Below, in pieces: positions 23,061-33,589 of a DNA stretch of 64,000 bases. Numbering within the stretch: position 1 is the stretch's first letter; every line of letters starts with the position of its first letter. Below the pieces are notes generated by a model that saw nothing but the letters and a program-made list of their open reading frames with translations, did not search any database and was not told the origin of the DNA. Location of the stretch: the NCBI GenBank assembly GCA_034509755.1, contig CM067541.1, positions 17,596,001-17,660,000 on the forward strand. The letters are read 5' to 3'. Source of the DNA: Anisodus tanguticus (Eukaryota > Streptophyta > Magnoliopsida > Solanales > Solanaceae). The position numbers were made by a program, and so were the translations under genes.

Positions 23061-24572
23061 CTGAGCCCTCCGTAATCAAAACATTTATTGTTTTGGATAC
23101 GGATCCGAAGTTATGTATATTCAATTGTTTCTAACCGTTTATTATTCTTGACAAATTTTTGCAAAGATAAAGTCAAAGAAAACAAATACCCCTCGGAGAT
23201 TATTTATTTTTGTTGTTGTCTTTTACTTTCTTTAATTCAGCTTTATTTTCATTCTACATTGTAATATTATTGTACTCGTGAAATTATTGAAATATTTAGA
23301 ATAGGTAGACATAGAATTAATTAATAGGGTAATCTAAAACTGGAAACCCATCGCTAGTTTATCTAATTTTAGGCCCGTCGCCCATAATAATCACCTTGCA
23401 TACATTTTTATCAATTTTCATACAAATGCATACTTAATACTTTTTTCCCAGCTTTACATGTATATTAATGCCATACAAATGCATACTTGTACAAAATGCA
23501 TCATTTTATTAACATCTTGTAACATTATGTTTATATTTGTAAAAACATGTATTTTTCTTAGCATAACAATTAACCTGAATTTGATCGGATAACCGCAAGT
23601 TAGCGGATCTTAAAGGATGTCTAACCCCTTCCTTTTAGGATAATAAAGAACCCTTACCCAAAATTTCATTATTTTCGTAGACCACAAAAAATGGAGTTAT
23701 TTTGCGGCATTTAGTTAACATTCGGGTGCCCTAATTCACCTTCGAATAATTAGGTAGCGACTCCTCAAAGCAAGCATTTTTTATTCCATCCAGAGGGAAT
23801 CGACGCAATCGTGTCGCGAAGCCCGCGGTTCAAAAACGGGCGCGACGGGGGGGTAAGAAAAATTTCTTTTTAAAAAAAAAAAGTAAAAAAAAAAAAATGA
23901 AATAGAAATTTGAGAATGGGGTAGGGCAATGGGGTGGGGTGGGATGGAGGGGCGTAGGTGTGGGTAGGGCGAGGGAGGTAAGAAAAAATTCATATATTTT
24001 TATAAATTGTTTATAAAAGTAAAAAAAATATAAACTAGAAATTTGAGAATCGGGTAGGGCAAGTGGGGGTGGGGGTAGGGCGGGAGGTGTGGTAGATGGG
24101 GTAGATGTGGATAGGGGTGGGGTGGAGTAGGCAAGGTAGGGGCAGAGATGTGAGGGTGGTTCAGTGCTTGAGTGGGGGTTGATGTAGGGGTGACGTAGGG
24201 TGGATGGATAGTGTGGTGGGTGGTTGGGGTGCGTTGGTATATTTTTGTTGTTCCAAAATAATAAAGGATTTTTAAAATAATTATTTATAAAAAAAAATCT
24301 TAATCTAGAGTGACGTTTTAATCGTTAAGATTGAACATTTTTGTGGGTCAAGTTTGGGCATCATCATGAATTCATTTGAGGTTGCTGATTTATGATGGAT
24401 CAATTTAGGGTAGTCCAAACTAACTCATCATCAAAATCACTCTTGCCCAAACTCATGAAACTTTGGACAGATTGGGCGGGTCATTTGAGTATGGCTAATT
24501 TTACCACCCTATATATTAGGATTAACTAATCCTACATAATATTCCTTGACGTTGTCCTCTTGAACTATACTA

Positions 24573-24877
24573 CTCCCTCCGTCATTTTTATTCATCACAA
24601 TTTGACTTGACACACCTATTAAGAAGTCAAAAATAGAATGATAATTTTATGATATCATCCCTAATTATTGCTAAGTAACCTAATGATTGAAATAAATAAA
24701 ATATATTTTAAAAATTATGCAACTACTAAAATTTTCTTGAACTTGTCAACCCAATAATAAATGATAAGGATAAAATAGGTATAAAGTGTTAAATTATCTC
24801 TTAATTTTCTAAAATGGATAAGTAAAATTGAACAACTATTTTTAATATAGTAGATAAATAAAACTGAAAGGAGCGAG
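24573..24877. mobile_element. Stowaway MITE
   Basis: The terminal repeats are CTCCCTCCGTCATTTTTATT on the left and, inverted, CTCGCTCCTTTCAGTTTTATT-like on the right. TA is on both sides (24571-24572 and 24878-24879). The 305-bp AT-rich interior has no coding capacity. Confidence 0.75.
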
Positions 24878-25232
24878 TACTACGTATCTATTTTTGGGTG
24901 CTGCCTCTTCTATAGACCCTGTTAAGACGGGCATTTAGTTATGAAAATTAAATATTTTTTATTTTATTTAAAAAATAATAATTGGAGTTGTGTTTGATTA
25001 TAATTTTAACAAAGAATATTTGATTCTTTAAATGTACTAAAAGTGGGGAAAAAATACAACTTCAAATTATATTTAAATTTTTTATTATCAAACGTTGATT
25101 TTTAAATAAAATTTTTTAAAAAAGAAAAAAATTCATGAAAAAGGATCCTTTGAAAACCGGGCTGGCCTTTTGTTATCCTCTTGAACTTTGCCAATTGTTC
25201 CTATCAACTTTTGGTAAGTGATGTTTACTTTT

Positions 25233-26607
25233 GGGGAAAAAAGGATCAAATATATCCCTATGATTTAGTTTATTAGTTAACTTTATTCTTTATTAGCGAA
25301 AGTAGTTAAATATACCCTCCCACAATAAATTGGGACCAAATATATCCCTACTGTTAGCAAAGTATTCAAAAATACCTTTTTTAAAAAATATATTCTAAAG
25401 TATTTTAAAAAAATAAAATGTCCTAATTTTTTTTTAAAATCTGGATTAATTTTAGAAAGAAATCTGAAAAAACAGATTTTAATTAAAATATTCAATTTTC
25501 CAAAATATTTTTTTAAAAAAATGACTTTTATAAAATTAAAAAATTATATTTTTAATAAAAGTCATTTTTTCTAGATTTGTTTTAATCAGAAAAATCAATT
25601 TGCAGATTATTGTTTAAAAATTTGTCATGTAGCACCACATAGAATAAGTTAAATGCTATATATCAAATTGGGACCAAATATATCCCTACCGTTAGCAAAG
25701 TACTCAAAAATACATTTTAAAAAAATATATTCTAAAGTATTTAAAAAAAATAAAGTGTCCTAAAATATATTTTTAAAAATCTGGATTAATTTTAGAAAGA
25801 AATCTGAAAAAAACAGATTTAAAAAAAATCCAGCTTTTTAATTAAAAATTCAATTTTCCAAAATATTTTTTTTAAAAGACTTTTATAAAATAAAAAAAAA
25901 CATATTTTTAATAAAAGACATTTTTTCCAGATTTATTTTAATCAGAAAAATCAATTTGCAGATTATTGTTTAAAAAAATTGTCACGTAGGCACCACATAT
26001 AAGAAGTTAAATGTTATATATAATAAGTTAAATACATATATAATATGTTAAAAATGAGGCATATTAGTGTGTATTTCCCTATATAATATGTGTATAATTT
26101 GGGTGACATGTAGCATATTAATGTGCAAAAGACACATATAGCGGATTTAAAATAAATCTGGAAAAAATAGCTTTTATTAAAAATATGATTTTTCTTGATT
26201 TTATAAAACTCATTTTTAAAAAAAATATTCTGGGAAATCGAATTTTTTTATTAAAAATCTGGAAAATATTTTTTAAAAATTAATTTTTCAGGTTTCTTTT
26301 TAAAATTAATCCAGAATTAAAAAAAATATTTTTAGGACACTTTATTTTTTAAAAAATACTTTACAGATTTTTAAATTAAGAAATTCAATTTCCAGAATAT
26401 TTTTTAAAAAATGTATTTTTGAATACTTTACTAACGGTAAGGGTAAAGGGTACAAAAGTATATGGAAGAAAGGGGATCGCCGGAGGAGTACGAATTTGAG
26501 GAATTGGCCCCACTTATAACGGGAGGAGTATATTTGACTATTTTCTCTAACGAAGAATAAAATTAACTAATAAATTAAAATAAAGAGGTATATTTGACTC
26601 TTTTCCC
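25233..26607. mobile_element. Foldback/Mutator-like non-autonomous element 1 (9-bp target duplication)
   Basis: Ends starting GGGGAAAAAAGGATCAAATA and, inverted, GGGAAAAGAGTCAAATATA extend into terminal inverted repeats of at least 100 bp sharing tttattagttaa and ctcc. Both sides carry the identical 9-bp tttactttt (25224-25232 and 26608-26616). A 9-bp duplication with long terminal inverted repeats is the MULE signature. No transposase is present. Confidence 0.8.
25320..26000. repeat. Direct repeat of about 340 bp within MULE-like element 1
   Basis: The words ccaaatatatccctactgtt and gttagcaaagta recur at about 25334 and 25674, followed in both by tctggattaattttagaaag and tttcagattattg-like text. 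An inverted copy of the same text lies at 26130-26450, which makes the element largely self-complementary. Confidence 0.75.
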
Positions 26608-26865
26608 TTTACTTTTTAATGGTGTCCCCTTGAATTTGCCAACTGTTGCTATCGACTTTCGGTAAATGATAATTTATTCATTCATGCTTATGTTGTCCTC
26701 TTGAATTTGTTAATTGTACATCCTAGTCACTCCTTCATTTTACCACATTTTTCTCTTTTTTTTAAAAAATAAAATAAAATAATCAGTAATATTATTTATT
26801 TAATAATTATATATATCCCGCTTTCCATTACTAACATGACTGATTAGGATTGCACTTGATAAAGG

Positions 26866-27905
26866 GAGTCAATTCCTCAAATGATATTGAATTTGTAGAA
26901 AAGTCTCACTAAAACAATTTTTGATTTTTTTTTGGACAATAAGATTATCAAATTATGTTCATATTTCCAAAATAGTAAAACAATCTATTTTTGAACATAA
27001 GACCCTTCCTTTTTAAAATTATAAAACCCAATTGAATATTTTTATTTTATTTTAAAATGTGAGAAATATTAATTCGAACAAAAATTTCAGAATATTGCGA
27101 AAAAGTGTCTAAGTAGACAATAAAGAGACACAATTGAATGGTAGTAGAACAGAGCACGTTGCTTAACTATAGGTTCTTTAACTGTTATAAATATTTTTTC
27201 CAGATATATAAAATATGCAATTATAAAAAATATTTAAATTTATTTTCTTGGAGATGAACTTGTAATATTTTGATTTAATTTAACTTTTATAAATAAGTGG
27301 ATTTCAATTAATATAAACATTTTATATTTTTACAAAGCATATATACAACTAATCGTAAAAATGTTTTCATTTTTATAAAGTAGTTATCCACAACATTTTT
27401 TTCCGTGAGAAAATTTATCTAAATATTTCTACCAATAAAGTAAGCTTATTCTAATTTTTACAAATTGGATAATAATTACGGGCATCATGCATCTATATAA
27501 TGTCTCATGTGGTATGTCTAAGCACTTCCATTCAGTAAAATATTTGACCAACAGAAAATTATCAAAATAGTTCAAAAGAAGTTAATATAACGAAGAAAAA
27601 AACGTTATAGCATACTTAAGTTTGAATGGTTATTTTATTTTATTCTTATAGCTTGAAATATTACGTTAAATATTTTTATATCATTATTAAACACATGAAA
27701 AATATTTATTTGAGTAAGAATTTTGGTGTATCAAAAAATTGTGCCAGGTAATGAATTTTATAATTTATATATAGATTAAGGGGTTTATATCTAAAAATGG
27801 AATGATTCATTTTATTGAAAATAAAAACATAGTTTGATGACTTTATTCAAAAGTTATTTTAGTGAACTTTTTTAGAAGTTCAATGACTATTTGAGGAACT
27901 GACTC
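26866..27905. mobile_element. Foldback/Mutator-like non-autonomous element 2 (10-bp target duplication)
   Basis: The left end GAGTCAATTCCTCAAATGAT and the inverted right end GAGTCAGTTCCTCAAATAGT begin imperfect inverted repeats of about 90 bp. The flanks are identical: ttgataaagg at 26856-26865 and 27906-27915. The 1,040-bp AT-rich interior encodes nothing recognisable. Confidence 0.75.
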
Positions 27906-27915
27906 TTGATAAAGG

Positions 27916-28583
27916 TGGGCGTACCATAGTGCTAGAAGACTCGCTTGATAAAAGACAAAGTCTTTCGGATCACACTTGATAACGCAAAGAGTTTTTTATT
28001 AAAGTAAAGATACATGTGAAACTCTTATCACAATTTGTTCATTTTTTTTTATATATTAACTTAAATGCGAAAGTTTTCATCATATCACATAAAAAAAAAG
28101 ATTAGTTATGTCAAAGAAGAAATAACAATATCTAGCTAGGAAAGATCCAATCAACTAACCTTGAAAATTTTATACCCCTGCTACTAAAAATGGAAACTAT
28201 TTTCTCAAGAAATCTCTCGTAATAACAAAAGATAGAAATATGGCTGAGTAGTGGCTACATGTGTTACATTTCTACCAACCACAAGTAGTAATTAGAACAT
28301 GTATATTCATTATCCTTAATTGTCCTTATATCCCCTAAGGCAGGTGTTTCCTTGTTGAGAGCATCTAGATTTAGATCATTCGCATCAATAATACCATATG
28401 CATTGTAGTAATTTTTAATGTTAGAATATTAGAGCTATCCCCTAAATTTTTATTTGTCATAACTTCAGGAATAATTAGTAGGTACCTACCAAACTGTACT
28501 TGGGAACCATAGGAAAGTAAACAAACAAAAAGTATTTGAAATCACAGCACTATGCATGTTGGGTGAAGCTGAAGCATCCTATA
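27916..28583. other. AT-rich spacer without recognised features
   Basis: I see no ORF, RNA gene or element termini here. Confidence 0.5.
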
Positions 28584-28697
28584 TAACAACAACATATTTT
28601 TAGTGTATTCTCATATATGGGATCCTGGGAGGATACAAGGGATACATAATTAATCTCTACCTTGTGAAGATGAAAGACTCTTGGCTCTAAGTATCTT
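28584..28697 (+). mobile_element. Degenerate SINE fragment (SolS-like)
   Basis: The pattern ataacaacaacatatttttagtg, gatcctgggaggatacaagg and tcttggctctaag is a diverged relative of the SINE at 18965-19090. Confidence 0.45.
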
Positions 28698-30110
28698 ATA
28701 TATTTTTCTTTATAAATATGGTGTTTGAATCAATTTGTGTGTATCTTGACTATAATTTTATATTTTATTATATATTTGATCAATTTACACTCTTATCGTT
28801 AGTAAATTATCTCATATTTGTCCTTATAATTGATGAGACTCCAATATGAAATGAATGGACTTCACGTATACAAAATTTTCAAGAAAAAATCCAATTTGAC
28901 CTTTCAACTTCTAACTGTACTTTAAAATTATCATTAGATTGGAGCTTCATCACGATAAAAAGTAACGAAACTATTTTTCTTAATGTCGGGTGTAATATTA
29001 GAACAAAATTTTAACAGAGGACAAGGTTGTTCAATTTAAAATAGTACATGACCAGTTTTAACCCTTTCCCTCTTTAAAAGTAAATAGCCTACCGTAGTTA
29101 AAATAAAAACGTTTGCATCAAATACATATATGAATATTACTCCTAGTATATATTAATGAATAATTCTGATTCAGACTTTCAATTAGGCAATAATGTTGTA
29201 CTTCTTAAGCAAAAATAAAAATGTTATACTAATTTTGTCGTATAAACAATCATCAGAACGTTATACTTCATATATCTTTAGGTTTCTCATATCTGATCAT
29301 TAAACATTGAGAACTCTTAATCTTTTAAACTCGTCACGTGATAAAAGCTGATTGATAGCAACATAGTGTTTGAGCACATTCTCCAGTTCATGCTAGCCTC
29401 ACATATTGATTAAAATGGTCTCATTTTTTTTAAATGTATTTTTATCATGATTAAGCACGACGTTATTTGCCCACAAGTCTATATAAATATACGACTGCCA
29501 ATCATTTACAAACAAAAACTCGTTTTTGGAACCTGGAAGTTGCCAATTATTATGCCAAGGAGTAAAAACAAAAGACGAAATTCAGAGGTACGTATTTAAG
29601 ATTAATCATAGGTCTAATATCTAAGTTCACTTTGCCTGTCTACTGCGATGATAATGAGAAAGGACCATATTTAGTGAAATTTTATTCCCTAAGTATATTC
29701 ATTACATAATTCCGTTATCATTAATTCTCATATGATAAAAATTTCAGTATAACTTGTTCACAAATTAAGCGAACTCTACTGGTTTATCCTTGGTTTTGAA
29801 CGCGATCTTGATGTTCGTTGGTCAGTAAATAAGGAATAAATCAAAGGGCCTACCAAGCAAATGCGTGGTTGAGAAGAAGCTGATGTGGGGGCAAATCCGA
29901 ACCATTTGAGATTTGACGGTAAATGATTAGGGTTGACCCACCCCATCTCATATTTTAATGGTAGTAATAACTAATCAACTAGAGAGTGAGCACTGAACTG
30001 TATAAATAACTATAACCATAACCCACTAATTGGCCATGGGTGTCCTAGAAATGAAATAGAAAGATGACAATAAATCAGCAGAATATTAGGAAAATATGTT
30101 GTTTCACCAT
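28698..30110. other. AT-rich spacer; one TATA-plus-short-exon arrangement at 29479-29587
   Basis: Apart from the arrangement noted in the findings (TATATAAATA, an ATG at 29552 and a GAG/GTACGT donor at 29587/29588), nothing is recognisable in this interval. Confidence 0.4.
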
Positions 30111-30123
30111 AAATGAATTTTTT

Positions 30124-30250
30124 TTTTGTTTCCTTCCGGTATTCGATATCCGTATTGGAGCCTGACTATATCTGGATCCGTGTCGGGTAGAGCCCATTTT
30201 TGGGGAGCACTCCCTACCAAGGATCTTTCCATATTCATGGCTCGAACACG
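30124..30250. mobile_element. SINE-like fragment (Solanaceae type)
   Basis: The words ccggtattcgatatccgtat, tggagcctgactatatctgg, actccctaccaaggatcttt and ggctcgaacac match a dispersed Solanaceae repeat I recognise, with a T-run at 30118-30128. Borders and orientation are uncertain. Confidence 0.5.
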
Positions 30251-30259
30251 ATAGTTCTG

Positions 30260-30406
30260 ATTGAGAGAGAAACAATCTCATCCGAGATTACTGCCTTAGC
30301 CCTGTCCTATCATATGTATAATGGAGTTCGTCATTTATTGACGGATTTCTCGGGATTTTGCTTTCTTAAAATTGGAAGATTAGAATTTGAAATAAATATA
30401 GAATGA
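30260..30406 (+). pseudogene. sdh3: Fragment of mitochondrial sdh3 (succinate dehydrogenase subunit 3), nuclear copy
   Basis: The plus-strand frame reads EITALALSYHMYNGVRHLLT followed by DFSGF, which contains the H-x-x-N-G-x-R-H-L motif of the SDH3 / cytochrome b560 membrane anchor encoded in plant mitochondria. Only the C-terminal part is present, with no upstream membrane helices. It is therefore probably an inserted mitochondrial fragment (NUMT), not a working transferred gene. The flanking 30420-30600 may be from the same donor, but I cannot name it. Confidence 0.65.
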
Positions 30407-30607
30407 GAGATATATATGATATAGAATCAAATATAGAACTGTAATAAAAACGATTTCAAATGCCAAAAAAAGAAATGAGTACCCTGAACGGGTGAGAGAT
30501 CCCGAAAAAGGGAGTCTTCTAGTTGCGGGATCTCCGCCATAAGCTTTCTTGCCTTGTAGGGAAATGATTTGATATTCCTTGAAATGGTATAATGAATCTT
30601 CTTTTTA

Positions 30608-30757
30608 TTCCCTTCACAATTGATAAATTGCACCTCTCTTTTGGAATATTGGATTGCATCTTCATCTCAATCATTCATTTTGTTCCCTTCACAATTGATA
30701 AATTGCACCTCTCTTTTCGAATATTGGATTGCACTCTTCATCTCAATCACTCATTGC
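30608..30757. repeat. Two-copy 75-bp tandem repeat
   Basis: ttcccttcacaattgataaa begins at 30608 and again at 30683, with near-identical continuation through ttggattgca and catctcaatca. Confidence 0.85.
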
Positions 30758-31102
30758 CCGCAGCTCTCTTTTATTTCCTTTTTTAGAGTGTCACCGACCG
30801 TAAACTTGCTTTTGGCTTTTGGGAACCCTACTTTTTCCTTTTATACATTAAATTCCTTGCATCTGCTAATATTCCGTCTTTATTTGATCAGTCGTGCCTA
30901 AGATACATCTTTCAAGAATGTTGCTCACTATCTTAATATATATTCCATCTGTTTCAAATTTTCAATTAATGTAACAAAGTTTAAATAAACACGATATCTT
31001 TTTAAAAAAAAAAAACTATAGTCATAAATATATCATAAAATTTAGAAAGTTATTACTATTATTTTTAAAACGGATTAAAAGAAACTGTATTCTCATAAAT
31101 TT
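30758..31102. other. Spacer left of the first Tat element
   Basis: AT-rich sequence without a gene. A decayed MITE-like end (ttccatctgtttcaaatttt, about 30945) is the only recognisable word. Confidence 0.4.
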
Positions 31103-31625
31103 TGTATACGGTGAAAAACCGGAACGACACGTGGCAAGATTTTGGTATGGAGTTCGAAGGAAGTGGCAGAGTTCCGTATCGGTTGGAGTTGCATCGAGAC
31201 GAGTTTGGGTATCAAGGCAAGACTGGGTAGAGGCCGGACCAATTGTCACCGAGTTTAGAACTGGAGGAGCTCAAGGCATACCCGTTTCGGATATGACGCC
31301 TGATGTTACTCTTTGTTCATTAAGTGACCGTTATTCTCATTTAATTGCATTTAATTAGGGAATGATTCTCGGACATAAATGTCTTGTATTGATAGATGTA
31401 AAAGGAGTCCAACCTTCATGTTAGAAGGGCATCCCATTTTCATTATTCATACTTGCACAGTTTACTCACAGCAATTACAACTCTTAATTCTCATTGTTGG
31501 CTCGGACCAGAAGTAAATCAGCTAAGGACCGAATCAAATTCATTGTTTCTTACTCTTCACTACAAATCAATCCATGTATCCTTAAAACCACTTACAAATT
31601 CAATTGTACATTTTTTGGGTAAACA
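31103..31625 (+). repeat. 5' LTR of Tat element 1
   Basis: It starts TGTATACGGTG and ends GGGTAAACA. It shares blocks with the LTR at 61719-62319, such as aggagtccaaccttcat and tagggaatgattctcgg. A TATA-like tgtaaaaggag word precedes the presumed RNA start at about 31395-31410. Confidence 0.85.
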
Positions 31626-31628
31626 ATT

Positions 31629-31646
31629 TGGCGCCCACCGTGGGGC
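31629..31646 (+). other. Primer binding site of Tat element 1
   Basis: TGGCGCCCACCGTGGGGC lies three bases after the LTR end. This word is typical of Tat-lineage gypsy elements in dicots; I do not assign the tRNA. Confidence 0.75.
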
Positions 31647-31737
31647 TAAGGATAATGGTGGTGATTTGTTCAAACTCAAATTTCAAATATTTCTCTCGAG
31701 ATTTTATGATTTCAGGTCAATACTAAGTACTTACAGT

Positions 31738-33300
31738 ATGGCTAGTAATATCCTAGTTGAGGTTAGCAACCACGATGACAACAACAAATGTGACAATGAT
31801 GATACAACATCAATAACAACAATGGCATTCTGCCCGTTGATCCAATGAATATCGTTCCATCCATCGATCCGATGAGTAGCAACCTCGTGATTTCACTCAA
31901 TGGGTCTAGAAGGTCACGTGGAAAGACACCGAATGATGATGAAATAAATTTGGCCCGTATCTTTAACATGTTGAAGGAGCAACATGAGGCTATAACTCAG
32001 TTACAGAAGAAAAGCAGCGGAGCAAGTGCGGCAAATGAAGCTCGTCCCGTCCACAATGATGATCCAGGCCGAGAAGAGGATCGGGTTGATGAAAATGGCA
32101 ATGGATCGGGGACTAACGAGTCTTCGAAAGTTTTGAGGCTGCTCCAAACTTTGACCAAGAGGGTGGATACTAATGAAAAGAAGGTTGAAACCTACAATTC
32201 ACGGGTAGACCAAATTCCTGGAGCGTCTCCAATCTTGAAGGGACCAGACTCAAAGAGATATATCCAATTGCTATTCCCACCTAGCGCGGCTTCGAAGTTG
32301 ATTCCAAAAAGGTTTAAAATTCCAAATCTTCCGAAGTACGATAGAACTATAAATCTTCAGGAGCACGTGACCTCGTACACCTGTGCGATGAAGGGCTACG
32401 AAATGCACCGGATGAAATTGAATCGGTGTTGCTAAAAATATTTGGTGAAACACTATCCAATAGAGGAATGATATGCTATTCTATGTTGCCTAAACATTCT
32501 ATTAAATCATTTGGAATGATTGCAGATGCTTTCATAAAGGCGCATGCCGGAGCACATAAGGTCCAGGAGAGAAAAACAGACATATTCAAAATTACACAGG
32601 AGGATGCATAATTACTACGTGAGTTCGTGACAAGATTTCAAAAGGAACGGATGCTCCTTCCTCCGGTACCTGATGAATGGTCAGCGAAAGCTTTCACCAA
32701 GGGGTTGAATCATATGAGCTCCAATGCCTCATTTAAATTAAAGAAGAACTTGTTGGAATTCCCGGAGATAACATGGGCAGACATATATAATAGGTACGAT
32801 TTCAAAATTTAGGTGGAGGATGATCAGCTCGAACTCCTCAGGGGTTAGCAGGACGGAACAAAAATTTTAATAAATCAAAAAGGGTAGTTGAGTTGGAGTC
32901 GAAATCTTCAAAAGATAGGTATCAATCCTACGGGCAACCGGATAGGTCGAACTTAAGATCATATAGGGATCACAACAATTGCAACTTTCCATCAGACAGA
33001 GGGGATAGGCGTAATGATCAAGGGTCTACTAGTAGGGGTCTATAATTCAAAAATGATAATGGTGGTTCTTCCTCTAATAGTGTGGAAATCCAGAGGCTTT
33101 CCGAATATAATTTCAACGTTGATGCGATCGGACTTGTTTCAGCTCTTGGACATATTAAGGAGACAAGATGGTCAAGATCACTCCGGATAGACCCACCTCA
33201 AAGAGATCCAAACTTTTTGTGACTAGCATGGAACTCATGGTCATCGAACGGAGGATTATAGCCAATTGAGGGATGCAATGGCTCGGTTGTTCAAAAATGG
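31738..33300 (+). pseudogene. Gag of Tat element 1, broken
   Basis: The reading starts MASNILVEVSNHDDNN at 31738 and stops at 31848. It continues in other frames at 31845-32435 (an acidic linker, then RFKIPNLPKYD), 32426-32611 (AFIKAHAGAHKVQERKTDIF) and 32615-32812 (REFVTRFQKERMLLPPVPD-like). The end resembles the Tat gag tail (LRDAMARLFKNGHLCEFLSD at about 33260). At least four frame or stop defects separate these parts. Confidence 0.8.
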
Positions 33301-33589
33301 CCATCTATGCGAATTTCTGAGTGATCGAGCAAAGGGAAACTACAGAAATAGAGAAGCAAATAAGCAAGCAAATCCGGTTGAACCTCAACATATCATAAAT
33401 ATGATTATCGGATGGATGGATGTTCCGAAGAGATCCGTCATGACCACAAAAAAGATGAAAATTTTAGTAACTCGGGAGAAGAGATCCAGAGATTACATAC
33501 TGGAGGGAACAATATCTTTTAACGATAAAGACGAGGAGGGCATCATTCAATCCCACAATGATACACTGGTAATTTCTGTCTTTATTAAT

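Larger units (their letters stand above)
20679..23846. mobile_element. Solo LTR, about 3.2 kb, probable Tat/Ogre-like Ty3/gypsy
   Basis: The insertion starts TGTTGACACCCAATTTTGTC directly after ggggg (20674-20678) and ends cgggcgcgac before a run of seven G (23847-23853), so a GGGGG target duplication is likely. Removing it restores the period of the surrounding tandem repeat. No gag-pol or primer site is inside, so it is a solo LTR. The start and end style resemble long LTRs of Ogre-like elements; the lineage is inferred. The Pro-rich ORFs at 20955-21435 are not convincing genes. Confidence 0.65.
20160..24240. repeat. Degenerate ~105-bp G-rich/AT-rich tandem repeat inside the hAT element (interrupted)
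   Basis: Units alternate a tract like taaaagtaaaaaatatgaaat with a G-rich tract like ggggtagggcatggggtggg and a landmark ggtaagaaaaaa. Landmarks fall near 20198, 20367, 20474 and 20585, then resume at 23854 and 23971 after the solo LTR. Unit length varies. Confidence 0.7.
19880..24511. mobile_element. Non-autonomous hAT-like transposon carrying G-rich tandem repeats and a solo LTR
   Basis: The left end TAGGGGTGGCA (19880) and the right end, inverted TAGGGTGGTAA (ending 24511), form imperfect terminal inverted repeats of hAT style. Both ends are flanked by the identical 8-bp duplication tatattag (19872-19879 and 24512-24519), the hAT hallmark. Subterminal gcgggtca words occur at both ends. 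No transposase is encoded. The left end is about 380 bp upstream of the MPK9-like ATG. About 3.2 kb of the interior is a later solo LTR. Confidence 0.8.

Noticed and set aside
20160..24240. CRISPR-like or satellite array
   Set aside because: Units are degenerate, variable in length and lack regular spacers; the host is a plant and the block sits inside a transposon.
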